From NCBI GenBank assembly GCA_945916045.1, contig CAMEGH010000031.1:1-6918 (forward strand): DNA of 6,918 nt. The letters are read 5' to 3'. Of the stretch, positions 1 to 5,620 are shown in pieces. The position numbers and the translations under genes are program-made. A model generated the notes under the pieces. It saw only the letters and a program-made list of their open reading frames with translations. It searched no databases and was not told the DNA's origin. How positions within the stretch are numbered: position 1 is the stretch's first letter; every line of letters begins with the position of its first letter. The stretch comes from an uncultured Candidatus Saccharibacteria bacterium (GTDB lineage Bacteria; Patescibacteriota; Saccharimonadia; Saccharimonadales; Saccharimonadaceae).

Positions 1-53
1 TAAATTCCCAGCTGCCACGCGTCGTCATCCACCAGCAAAATAGATGCGCTCAT
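1..53 (-). CDS. Response regulator, N-terminal fragment (runs off left edge)
   Basis: Only the first 17 codons lie in the window. They read MSASILLVDDDAWQLGI: a short hydrophobic beta strand (ILLV) followed by the acidic DDD triplet that begins a receiver (CheY-like) domain and helps bind Mg2+ for phosphorylation. The ATG at 53-51 overlaps the TGA stop of the histidine kinase gene by four bases (ATGA), so the two are very probably translationally coupled and form a kinase/regulator pair. The phosphoacceptor aspartate and any output domain lie outside the window, so whether this is a DNA-binding regulator or a lone receiver cannot be said. The receiver call rests on the LLVDDD signature and the partner gene. 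Confidence 0.82.
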   Translation of the reverse strand, partial: MSASILLVDDDAWQLGI

Positions 54-721
54 AGCAGCGCCAACTGTTCTGACGGCAGCATTTGCACGTAAAACGTCAT
101 GCCAGATTGGTGGCGCACGCTGCCGATTGTGCCATTCATCATGCCCGCAAATTGGGCAGAAAGTTGCAGCCCAAGCCCGCTACTGGCCGGGCGGCCAATC
201 AGCGGCGTTTTTGCGGTTGGAGCAATTGGGCCGTCGTCGCGCAAGCCAACGCGCACGCCGCTCGTGCTTTGTTGAATCCTAAATTGCGCCCGGCCAGAAT
301 GCGCATATTGCAACGCGTTGTCGCCAAAATGCAGCAGAATTCGGCGCAACAAATCACGGTTTGCCACCACCAACGGCGGCGCGCGGCGTGTATCTACCTC
401 TATCGTGCGGCCGTGCGCATCAAACAACGGCCACAGTTCGTGCGCAACTTCTTCGCACAATTGCTGCGGATTGATTGGCTCAACTTCTAGCAGCGACAAC
501 GATTCATTCAGCTGCTTATAACGCGTTAAACTTGTTGTTAAACGCAGCGAGCGTTCACTCGTTAAAATCATTTGTTGCAATTGTTCTCGCTGCTCGGGCA
601 AGGCGTCGGTTTCAAGCTCAAGCGCCAGCTGGCGAATCAACGCCATCGGGCTTTTTAGCTCGTGTGCTGCCGCTATCAAACTGCTATCAAAAGTAGAAAA
701 ATCCCCGCTCCGCTCGTTCAT
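50..721 (-). CDS. Soluble histidine kinase (HisKA + HATPase_c), no sensor domain
   Basis: This 223-residue protein has a minimal two-component kinase core. The H box is near the N-terminus (AHELKSP, phosphoacceptor His20), followed by the helical dimerisation region to about residue 80. The ATP-binding domain has an N box (FGDNALQYA, Asn135), a G1 box (DDGPIAP, 162-168) and a G2 box (SSGLGLQL, 180-187). The G1 box lacks the second glycine of the usual DxGxG, which may weaken but need not abolish ATP binding. There is no transmembrane segment, PAS, GAF or HAMP region and only 19 residues precede the histidine, so the input must come from elsewhere (a partner protein or oligomer state) or the kinase acts constitutively. 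Its TGA stop overlaps the start of the response regulator at 53, the likely phosphotransfer partner. The ATG at 721 sits 6 bases after an extended -10 element, suggesting a leaderless transcript. Confidence 0.9.
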   Translation of the reverse strand: MNERSGDFSTFDSSLIAAAHELKSPMALIRQLALELETDALPEQREQLQQMILTSERSLRLTTSLTRYKQLNESLSLLEVEPINPQQLCEEVAHELWPLFDAHGRTIEVDTRRAPPLVVANRDLLRRILLHFGDNALQYAHSGRAQFRIQQSTSGVRVGLRDDGPIAPTAKTPLIGRPASSGLGLQLSAQFAGMMNGTIGSVRHQSGMTFYVQMLPSEQLALL

Positions 722-727
722 GCTCTT

Positions 728-736
728 ATTTTAGCA
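728..736 (-). promoter_or_regulatory. Extended -10 promoter of the histidine kinase gene
   Basis: On the minus strand TGCTAAAAT forms an extended -10 (TGn plus TAAAAT at 733-728). No good -35 is seen at 17 bases. Six bases (722-727) separate the hexamer from the ATG, so the predicted start of transcription is at the ATG. Confidence 0.5.
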
Positions 737-785
737 CGAAGTGCACGGTGCGGGGTATTGCTTGTGGCTTCAGATTTTGGCGAAT

Positions 786-1436
786 TTATTGCACAAAATC
801 GATGGTTTGGATCAACCGATCAAAATCTGCGCGGAAGGTATCAGCGTCAGTCCGAATTGTAGCTGTTTTGTCGCGGATTTTGTAGATTACCGCCGATCCA
901 CGAATGTTGTTGTTGAAGTTGCCATCAAGTCGTGTGCCGGTAATACCTTGCGAGCTCGTTGCTGAACTACGCAAATCACCGTTACGGATTTTTGAGGCGT
1001 AGCTTTGGATAACACGGTCATAATCAGTGTTTTCAATTGTTACACGGATGGCAAACTGCTGATTGTTGCTAATTGGCGGCACTTTACCTGGGTTCAGATA
1101 CGCTTCGTAGTCGCCACCGCGCGTAATGTCGGTTGCTTCATGTACACTCCAGTGCCGCGGAAAACGGAATGACAAACGACCGTAGTCATCTGGGCCAACA
1201 AATTCGCTGGTTGTCTCGGCTTCGCGTTCGCGCCATTGGCGTTCACTTTCTTCGGCTTGCTCTTGCTTGCCTTGCAACACCGCAAGCTCTACTCGCCCCT
1301 CGACATCACTTTTTTGTTCCGTGTATTGCATGTATGCCCAAAAGGCCAACCCTGCAAAAATGACTGCAAGTGCCGCGGAAACCGCCAGCATCACCACCAT
1401 TATCACGCTTCCTGATTGTTTTTGTTGTGTATTCAT
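786..1436 (-). CDS. Membrane-anchored protein with extracytoplasmic PsbP/Mog1-like domain (hypothetical)
   Basis: A 216-residue protein of unknown function. A short polar N-terminus is followed by one strong hydrophobic helix (about residues 10-35), a charged, probably coiled-coil stretch rich in Glu, Gln and Arg (about 38-75), and a C-terminal globular domain (80-216). That domain opens with DYGRLSFRFPRHWSV, a pattern typical of PsbP/Mog1-like domains of exported proteins (short beta strands, then an aromatic-Pro-x-x-Trp turn), and ends with a helix of the form FDRLIQTIDF, also usual there. The fold assignment is inference from pattern only. No lipobox is present, so the helix is a signal anchor and the domain should lie outside the membrane. 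The reading frame is open back to 1640, but the start at 1436 is preferred because a consensus promoter ends 6 bases upstream and the anchor then begins close to the N-terminus. Confidence 0.75.
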   Translation of the reverse strand: MNTQQKQSGSVIMVVMLAVSAALAVIFAGLAFWAYMQYTEQKSDVEGRVELAVLQGKQEQAEESERQWREREAETTSEFVGPDDYGRLSFRFPRHWSVHEATDITRGGDYEAYLNPGKVPPISNNQQFAIRVTIENTDYDRVIQSYASKIRNGDLRSSATSSQGITGTRLDGNFNNNIRGSAVIYKIRDKTATIRTDADTFRADFDRLIQTIDFVQ

Positions 1437-1442
1437 GCCGTT

Positions 1443-1471
1443 ATTATACTTATGTTTTGTTTTTCTGTAAA
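1443..1471 (-). promoter_or_regulatory. Sigma70-type promoter, leaderless, for the membrane protein at 1436
   Basis: The -35 is TTTACA (1471-1466), the spacer is 17 bases and the -10 is a perfect TATAAT (1448-1443). Only 6 bases (1442-1437) follow before the ATG at 1436, placing the predicted transcript start on the start codon. No Shine-Dalgarno sequence could be carried on this RNA. The -35 and part of the spacer lie inside the 3' end of the upstream methyltransferase gene. Confidence 0.8.
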
Positions 1472-1977
1472 GGAGAAACTTCGTACAAAAGCAGCGCGCC
1501 AAGCTTCTTTTTTTCTGGCTGATTTGGCACAGCAAAAGCATAGCTAATAAAGTCGATTTTTTTGCCGATTCGGGTGGCTTCGCGCTGCACTTTGGCATGC
1601 ATTTTGCCAATATCGCGTGATTCGCCAAACGTATATACAACCGTTACGTCGCTCGGGAATGAGCTTTCCCAAAAATTCTTCACACTAATGTGGACGTTTT
1701 GCCGCCAACGAAGCAGTCGCAAGCGCGAAATCCACACCAAAAACGGATTGATTTCGTAGCCAACTACTCTGCCTACGCCAGCCTGTAGTGCCTGTAGTAA
1801 AACCACGCCGTCGCCGCTGCCAATATCCAGCACGACGTCGGTTTTCTTCACAGGGCGCAGCGTGGTAAATGCCGCGCTTGCCTGCTTTTTGTGCGTGGGA
1901 ACGTAGGGCGCGCCAATCAAGGCGGTCAGCAAAAATACCGCCACAATAATGCCACCTACAATCCACACCGCAAGCAC
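1450..1977 (-). CDS. Membrane-anchored SAM-dependent methyltransferase, FAM173/ATPSCKMT-like
   Basis: A 175-residue protein with an N-terminal hydrophobic helix (about residues 2-21), then APYVPT (23-28), then a class I methyltransferase core. Motif I is LDIGSGDG (50-57), and the acidic SAM-ribose loop is GYEINPFLVWISR (73-85). The combination of PYVPT, D-I/L-GSGDG and GYE-x-NP-x-LV resembles the FAM173 family, whose animal members methylate lysine on the mitochondrial ATP synthase c-subunit and on the adenine nucleotide translocase. Many bacteria carry undefined relatives; the substrate here is unknown, though a membrane protein lysine is a reasonable guess. The start is GTG at 1977, one base after the xseB stop, with only a weak GAG-type ribosome binding site, so translation is probably coupled to xseB. 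It is the last gene of the xseAB operon; the next gene has its own promoter embedded in this gene's 3' end. Confidence 0.8.
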   Translation of the reverse strand: MLAVWIVGGIIVAVFLLTALIGAPYVPTHKKQASAAFTTLRPVKKTDVVLDIGSGDGVVLLQALQAGVGRVVGYEINPFLVWISRLRLLRWRQNVHISVKNFWESSFPSDVTVVYTFGESRDIGKMHAKVQREATRIGKKIDFISYAFAVPNQPEKKKLGALLLYEVSPLQKNKT

Positions 1978-1978
1978 G

Positions 1979-2170
1979 TTATTTCTCGGTCGCCTTGGTG
2001 ATGGTATTTTTTAATTCGCTCAATTTTTTGGTGATTTCTTCGGCCATTTTTTCGGCTTCTTGATATTTGCTAAGCGCTTCTTCCAAATTAAATTCGTCGC
2101 CTTCAAACCACGCAATGTGCGCTTCCAATTGCTTGATGTCATCTTCGATGTGCGTACTATTTTTGCTCAT
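1979..2170 (-). CDS. xseB: Exodeoxyribonuclease VII small subunit
   Basis: This 63-residue, highly charged, all-helical protein matches XseB in size and in its core pattern (IKQLEAHIAWFEGDEFNLEEALSKYQEAEKMA: two helices joined by the typical short loop before the LEEALxxYQE motif). Several XseB copies bind the helical arm of XseA to form exonuclease VII, which degrades single-stranded DNA in both directions and works in mismatch repair and removal of excess single-stranded DNA. The start ATG lies within the last codons of xseA (14-base overlap) in a different frame, behind an AAAGGTAG ribosome binding site inside xseA. The overlap fits coupled production of the two subunits. The TAA stop is one base before the GTG of the methyltransferase. 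Confidence 0.95.
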   Translation of the reverse strand: MSKNSTHIEDDIKQLEAHIAWFEGDEFNLEEALSKYQEAEKMAEEITKKLSELKNTITKATEK

Positions 2171-3257
2171 TTTTTTCTACCTTTGCTGTAATTATATTAT
2201 GTGCCGTTTCGATGGAAATCTGCGCGCCAGGCGCCGGGCTGCCGCGCACAATTGCGTAACCACGCGCCAATACATTGTGCGGATTGTACGGCGCCAGCAA
2301 TTGCTGCAAAGTGGCGGTGCGTTCGCTGGCGTCATCAAGCGCATCAAACATGCCGTCGCGCGCACGTTCTAATTGTTCGGCGACGTACTTCTGCCGATCA
2401 TCCACCAACTGCAACATACGCGGCGCCAATCCATGCGCCATACGCTGTACGCGGGCGATTGTTTCGTGGCGATCGGGCAGCAAAATCGTCGCGGCGTTGC
2501 TTGGCGTGGCGGCGCGCACATCGGCCACCATGTCCGCCAAACTAACATCGACTTCATGCCCCACGCCCACCAACGTTGGAATACGGCTGGCGGCAATCGC
2601 GCGCACCAATTTTTCGTCGTTAAAAGCCGCCAAATCATCCGCACTGCCGCCGCCACGAATCAGCACCAAAACATCAGCCGGCTGCTCGGCTTCGTTGGCG
2701 CGCACAATCGCCTGTTCGATTTGTTGCGGCGCGCTTTCGCCCTGCACTTGCGTGTGATGCACCACAAATTCCACGCCGCCCATGCGCTCGTTGGCAATTT
2801 TCATAAAATCCGCATATCCGGCCGATTCCATGCTCGAAATCACCGCCACGCGCTGCGGCCAATGCGGCAACAGTCGTTTGCGTTCTGGCGCAAACAGGCC
2901 TTCTTTAGTTAATTTCGCTTTCAAAAGTTCAAAACTTTTCTTCAAGCTGCCTTCGCCGCTCGGGCGAATACTTTCAATTGTTAGGCTAAATTTGCCCCAT
3001 TGCGTTAGTTTTGGCCGGGCGCGCACAATCACTTTCATGCCGTCTTCGATCGACGTGCGCAGCGCAAATGCCATCATAAAACAGCCGACGCTCGCCTCGC
3101 TGTCCTTCAAATTAAAGAACACGAATTTGCCCTGGTTTACCTTAAAACTTTCGACTTCGCCTTCAATTAAAATGCTCGGATAGGCTTGCTCAAGCACTTG
3201 GTTGGTAATCGCGACAAAATCGCCAACGCTAAACAGAGGACTTTGGCTTGCGTCCAT
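2157..3257 (-). CDS. xseA: Exodeoxyribonuclease VII large subunit (short form)
   Basis: The 366-residue catalytic subunit of exonuclease VII. An N-terminal OB-fold DNA-binding domain (about 8-100) begins with FSVGDFVAITNQVLEQAYP and contains the ILIEGEVESFK strand. The catalytic core (about 118-257) carries the four residues corresponding to those shown to be essential in E. coli: Asp150 (GYADF), Arg201 (LIRGGGSADDL), His234 and Asp237 (GVGHEVDVSLAD). A coiled-coil arm follows (about 258-320), then the C-terminal NVLARGYAIV segment. E. coli and Bacillus XseA are about 450 residues; the deficit lies mostly in the coiled-coil arm, where XseB binds, so fewer small subunits may load here. The ATG at 3257 lies inside the preceding gene (29-base overlap) and places the conserved FSVGDF at residues 9-14, as expected. 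It is the second gene of a four-gene operon. Confidence 0.96.
   Translation of the reverse strand: MDASQSPLFSVGDFVAITNQVLEQAYPSILIEGEVESFKVNQGKFVFFNLKDSEASVGCFMMAFALRTSIEDGMKVIVRARPKLTQWGKFSLTIESIRPSGEGSLKKSFELLKAKLTKEGLFAPERKRLLPHWPQRVAVISSMESAGYADFMKIANERMGGVEFVVHHTQVQGESAPQQIEQAIVRANEAEQPADVLVLIRGGGSADDLAAFNDEKLVRAIAASRIPTLVGVGHEVDVSLADMVADVRAATPSNAATILLPDRHETIARVQRMAHGLAPRMLQLVDDRQKYVAEQLERARDGMFDALDDASERTATLQQLLAPYNPHNVLARGYAIVRGSPAPGAQISIETAHNIITAKVEKNEQK
2177..2184 (-). promoter_or_regulatory. Ribosome binding site of xseB inside xseA
   Basis: On the minus strand AAAGGTAG precedes the xseB ATG by 6 bases and lies wholly within the xseA coding sequence. It supports the choice of 2170 as the xseB start. 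Confidence 0.6.
2191..2218 (-). promoter_or_regulatory. Possible internal promoter ahead of xseB
   Basis: A TATAAT (2196-2191) lies 20 bases before the xseB ATG, with a weak TTTCCA (2218-2213) at a 16-base spacing. If used, it would give an RNA with a leader of about 13 bases carrying the AAAGGTAG site and would supply extra small subunit. A chance match in AT-rich codons is quite possible. Confidence 0.25.
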
Positions 3258-4284
3258 GCTTCATAATCGCCTGTTGATAAAAATAGTAGCCCGCAATAAT
3301 TGTGCCCAGCATAAGCACGACGCGCGTCAAAACAATCGCGGCAATTCCCACGCGCGGGTCAACCCCAGAGAGCGTCAAAAAGCCAATCATCACCACTTCG
3401 TACAGCCCAGCGCCGCCCGGCGTTACCATGAAAAACGACGCCGCGCCCGCCAAACCAAACGCCACCGCAATTGGCGCGGGATTAACCGGGTGGCCAAGCG
3501 CCACAAACGCCGCGTAAAACATCGCGACATCTGCCGCAGAAAAAATCACGCCCCACAAAAGTGGTTTTAGTAGCAACTTTTTTTTGCGGCGAATAGTACG
3601 ATAATCCGCCTGAATATCGCCAAAAAAAAGCGCCAACGGCTGCGCCGACGAAATCTTTTTGGGCACGCGCCCAAGCGTCAACACACGAATTGCGCCATTC
3701 GTGATTTTTACCATGCCGCGCGCCATTTTTGTCATGGTTTTTTCGCGTTCCAAAATAAAAATCATAATTGCCACCACAATAAACGCCGCCGCCACCAGAG
3801 CTGCCGAAAGCAAACTCACCCAGCGATTGAGCGAACCATCCAGCAGCATGCTCAGCACCGCAATCGCCAAAACGATCGCGAATCCGCCCGAAACCGCCAC
3901 AATTCGTACCAATTGCGCCGAGGTCGATTTTGACACCGAAATACCGTAATGCTTCAGCCGCCACCCCATATACGACGCGCCGCTCACGCCCGCGCTTGGC
4001 AGCACGTGATTGACAAAATTCATCTCCAATGAGAGCCGCGCAAATTTAAACGGCGAAATACTTGTGCCCTGCCCCTGCGAACGCAAATACGAAAAAATCA
4101 CCTCGCCCATCGCGTGATACGACAAGAATTGCAGCGGAATCAGCAGTCCAAGTAGCAGCCACAAATTCACTTCCTGGAGCAATCCCCACGCCTGCTGCAG
4201 CTCGTGACGCGACGTATACAGCACAATCGCGATAATCACGAACGTCACAATACTCAGCCAAGTTCTCCACGACAAATTTCTCAT
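3229..4284 (-). CDS. LPG-synthase TM-region / flippase-like integral membrane protein
   Basis: A 351-residue polytopic membrane protein with about seven or eight hydrophobic segments (roughly 9-25, 40-59, 123-147, 155-178, 240-264, 269-287, 295-310, 312-335). It carries hallmarks of the lysylphosphatidylglycerol-synthase transmembrane family (PF03706/UPF0104): the polar FVNHVLPSAGVSG stretch (90-102) and the TPGGAGLYE motif near the C-terminus (288-296). In MprF this membrane unit flips aminoacylated phosphatidylglycerol; stand-alone members are thought to move lipids or lipid-linked sugars, and no aminoacyl-transferase domain is attached here, so the cargo is unknown. The frame is open to an ATG at 4323, but a -35/-10 promoter lies between that codon and the ATG at 4284, so 4284 is taken as the start. 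The protein ends in a basic tail (KHGRKPK) encoded in the region overlapping xseA. It is the first gene of the xse operon. Confidence 0.85.
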   Translation of the reverse strand: MRNLSWRTWLSIVTFVIIAIVLYTSRHELQQAWGLLQEVNLWLLLGLLIPLQFLSYHAMGEVIFSYLRSQGQGTSISPFKFARLSLEMNFVNHVLPSAGVSGASYMGWRLKHYGISVSKSTSAQLVRIVAVSGGFAIVLAIAVLSMLLDGSLNRWVSLLSAALVAAAFIVVAIMIFILEREKTMTKMARGMVKITNGAIRVLTLGRVPKKISSAQPLALFFGDIQADYRTIRRKKKLLLKPLLWGVIFSAADVAMFYAAFVALGHPVNPAPIAVAFGLAGAASFFMVTPGGAGLYEVVMIGFLTLSGVDPRVGIAAIVLTRVVLMLGTIIAGYYFYQQAIMKHGRKPKSSV

Positions 4285-4290
4285 ATTCCC

Positions 4291-4319
4291 ATTATACTCC
4301 TTGGCGCGCCGTCTGTGAA
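4291..4319 (-). promoter_or_regulatory. Sigma70-type promoter, leaderless, of the flippase-xseA-xseB operon
   Basis: The -35 is TTCACA (4319-4314), the spacer is 17 bases and the -10 is a perfect TATAAT (4296-4291). Six bases (4290-4285) remain before the ATG at 4284, so the predicted RNA starts at the start codon. This promoter rules out the upstream ATG at 4323 for transcripts made here. Confidence 0.8.
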
Positions 4320-4328
4320 CCATGCGCG

Positions 4329-4338
4329 CTATCGATAG
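4329..4338. promoter_or_regulatory. Palindromic candidate operator between divergent promoters
   Basis: CTATCGATAG is a perfect 10-base palindrome. It covers the place where the -35 of the plus-strand methyltransferase promoter should be and lies 10 bases beyond the -35 of the minus-strand operon promoter. A bound protein could affect one or both genes. No regulator is identified. Confidence 0.3.
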
Positions 4339-4352
4339 ACCACTGTTTGTAG

Positions 4353-4358
4353 TATACT
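4353..4358 (+). promoter_or_regulatory. -10 element of the RNA methyltransferase gene, leaderless
   Basis: TATACT is followed by 7 bases and then the ATG at 4366. No convincing -35 is present at 16-18 bases; the position is taken by a palindrome. The predicted transcript start is at or within a base or two of the start codon. Confidence 0.55.
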
Positions 4359-4365
4359 AAAACAT

Positions 4366-5541
4366 ATGATGTTATGTATCTTGGGGCGCCAGCCCGAACT
4401 TGGCCGTGCAGAATTGGCGGCGCTATACGGTTCTACAAAAATGATTGGCCGCGAAGCCGCGCTGATTTCGTGCGATTCGTTTGATATTCAGGCCACCGGC
4501 GGCACACAAAAAGCTGGGCGTTTGGTGCTTGAAATTCCGCACACCAATTGGCCAGCAGTTTCGCGGGCGATCTCTGAATATTATTTGCCAAAATGGCAGG
4601 CCGGCGATCACAAAATTACGCTTGGCATTAGCGTGTATGGCAAAACGCACGTGCGCCCGCGTGATGTCAACAATTTGAGCTTGTCGCTCAAGCAAAAACT
4701 TAAAAAAGCCGGCGGCAGTTTGCGCGCCCTACCAAGCAAAGAATTGACACTAAACACCGCGGTCAGCCACCACAATAAACTAGGGTTAAATCCGCACAAA
4801 ATCGAACTTTTGATTGTGCAAAATGACGGCAAAACGTTTGTGGCCGAAAGCACCGGCGCGCAAAATATTACCGCGCTTGCCAAACGCGACCAAGGCCGCC
4901 CAAAACGCGACGCTTTTGTGGGAATGTTGCCACCAAAATTAGCACTAATGATGCTAAATATGGCCGTTGGCGAAGCAGCTTCGCCGCAAAACGAACTTGT
5001 GCTTGACCCATTTTGTGGCACCGGCGTGATTTTGCAAGAAGCGCTGCTGCGCGACTACAACGTGTATGGTTCCGACCTCAGCGACAAAATGATCGATTTT
5101 ACTGGCGCAAACCTAGAATGGCTGCAAACCACGCACAAAACTGGCGGCAAACTCACCGCCCTACACCAAGGCGACGCCACCAACGCAACCTGGCAAAACG
5201 CCAAAAACATCACTGCCGTGGTGTGCGAAACCTATTTGGGCCAGCCGTTCAGCGCCACGCCTTCGCCCGCCAAATTGCGCGAAGTTCAGGGAAATTGTAA
5301 CGCGATTATCTCTAATTTCTTAAAAAATATTGGCGCGCAAGTTGCGCCCGGCACATCGTTTACCATTGCTGTGCCCGCGTGGCGAAATCTTACCACCAAA
5401 TACATTACGCGCCTGCCGTTGGTACACCATTTGGCGGATATGGGCTACGAGCAAACCAATCAAAAACCGCTGCTTTACTACCGCGACGACCAGGTTGTGG
5501 CGCGCGATATTCTTATCTTCAAAAAACCACTCACAAAATAA
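4366..5541 (+). CDS. THUMP/UPF0020-type RNA methyltransferase, Trm11/TrmG10-like
   Basis: A 391-residue SAM-dependent methyltransferase related to Trm11 and archaeal Trm-G10, which methylate N2 of guanosine 10 in tRNA. The N-terminus (CILGRQPELGRAEL, 4-17) is the typical opening of that family. Residues about 50-165 are in the place of the ferredoxin-like/THUMP RNA-binding region. The catalytic domain starts with RDQGRPKRDAFVGMLPPKLA (174-193), then motif I LDPFCGTG (213-220) and the acidic loop GSDLS (235-239, Asp237). The motif IV position reads VCETYLG (286-292) instead of the usual (N/D)PP(Y/F), an unusual change at the catalytic loop. The exact target (tRNA or rRNA) cannot be read from sequence. 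ATGs at 4366 and 4369 are adjacent; the first is 7 bases after the -10. The gene diverges from the xse operon and is followed by the rpmA promoter with no terminator between. Confidence 0.85.
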   Translation: MMLCILGRQPELGRAELAALYGSTKMIGREAALISCDSFDIQATGGTQKAGRLVLEIPHTNWPAVSRAISEYYLPKWQAGDHKITLGISVYGKTHVRPRDVNNLSLSLKQKLKKAGGSLRALPSKELTLNTAVSHHNKLGLNPHKIELLIVQNDGKTFVAESTGAQNITALAKRDQGRPKRDAFVGMLPPKLALMMLNMAVGEAASPQNELVLDPFCGTGVILQEALLRDYNVYGSDLSDKMIDFTGANLEWLQTTHKTGGKLTALHQGDATNATWQNAKNITAVVCETYLGQPFSATPSPAKLREVQGNCNAIISNFLKNIGAQVAPGTSFTIAVPAWRNLTTKYITRLPLVHHLADMGYEQTNQKPLLYYRDDQVVARDILIFKKPLTK

Positions 5542-5551
5542 CCGCCACCCC

Positions 5552-5580
5552 TTGACGAAACGCAATCTGTGCCGTACAAT
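5552..5580 (+). promoter_or_regulatory. rpmA promoter (-35/-10) with leader
   Basis: TTGACG (5552-5557), a 17-base spacer and TACAAT (5575-5580) form a good sigma70-type promoter 10 bases after the stop of the preceding gene. The predicted start near 5587 leaves a leader of about 34 bases before the rpmA ATG, unlike the other promoters in this window. Confidence 0.85.
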
Positions 5581-5607
5581 AGAGTAGATTGTATTGATAG
5601 AAATATA

Positions 5608-5614
5608 TAAGGAG
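5608..5614 (+). promoter_or_regulatory. Strong ribosome binding site of rpmA
   Basis: TAAGGAG ends 6 bases before the ATG at 5621, a near-perfect Shine-Dalgarno match at ideal spacing. It is the strongest one in the window and shows that this organism does use Shine-Dalgarno initiation. Confidence 0.9.
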
Positions 5615-5620
5615 TGACGC

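Noticed and set aside
50..53. Possible recoding of TGA as glycine, as in Gracilibacteria.
   Set aside because: TGA ends the kinase exactly where a response regulator start overlaps it, and other genes end in TAA or TAG at natural positions without needing recoding.
1437..1640. Upstream in-frame extension of the membrane protein gene to an ATG at 1640.
   Set aside because: It overlaps the methyltransferase coding region, has a composition unlike a signal sequence, and would place the consensus promoter inside the gene.
2275..2912. Long plus-strand open frames of 160 and 179 codons opposite xseA.
   Set aside because: They are antisense to a clearly conserved gene, rich in His, Arg, Cys and Ala as expected from complement reading, and resemble no known protein.
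4297..4302. AAGGAG on the minus strand ahead of the flippase-like gene, resembling a Shine-Dalgarno site.
   Set aside because: It lies upstream of the -10 hexamer and 12 bases from the ATG, so it would not be on RNA made from the adjacent promoter and is too far for normal use.
4285..4323. Start of the flippase-like gene at the ATG at 4323.
   Set aside because: A -35/-10 promoter lies between it and the ATG at 4284, and the extra 13 residues are polar and lack family character.
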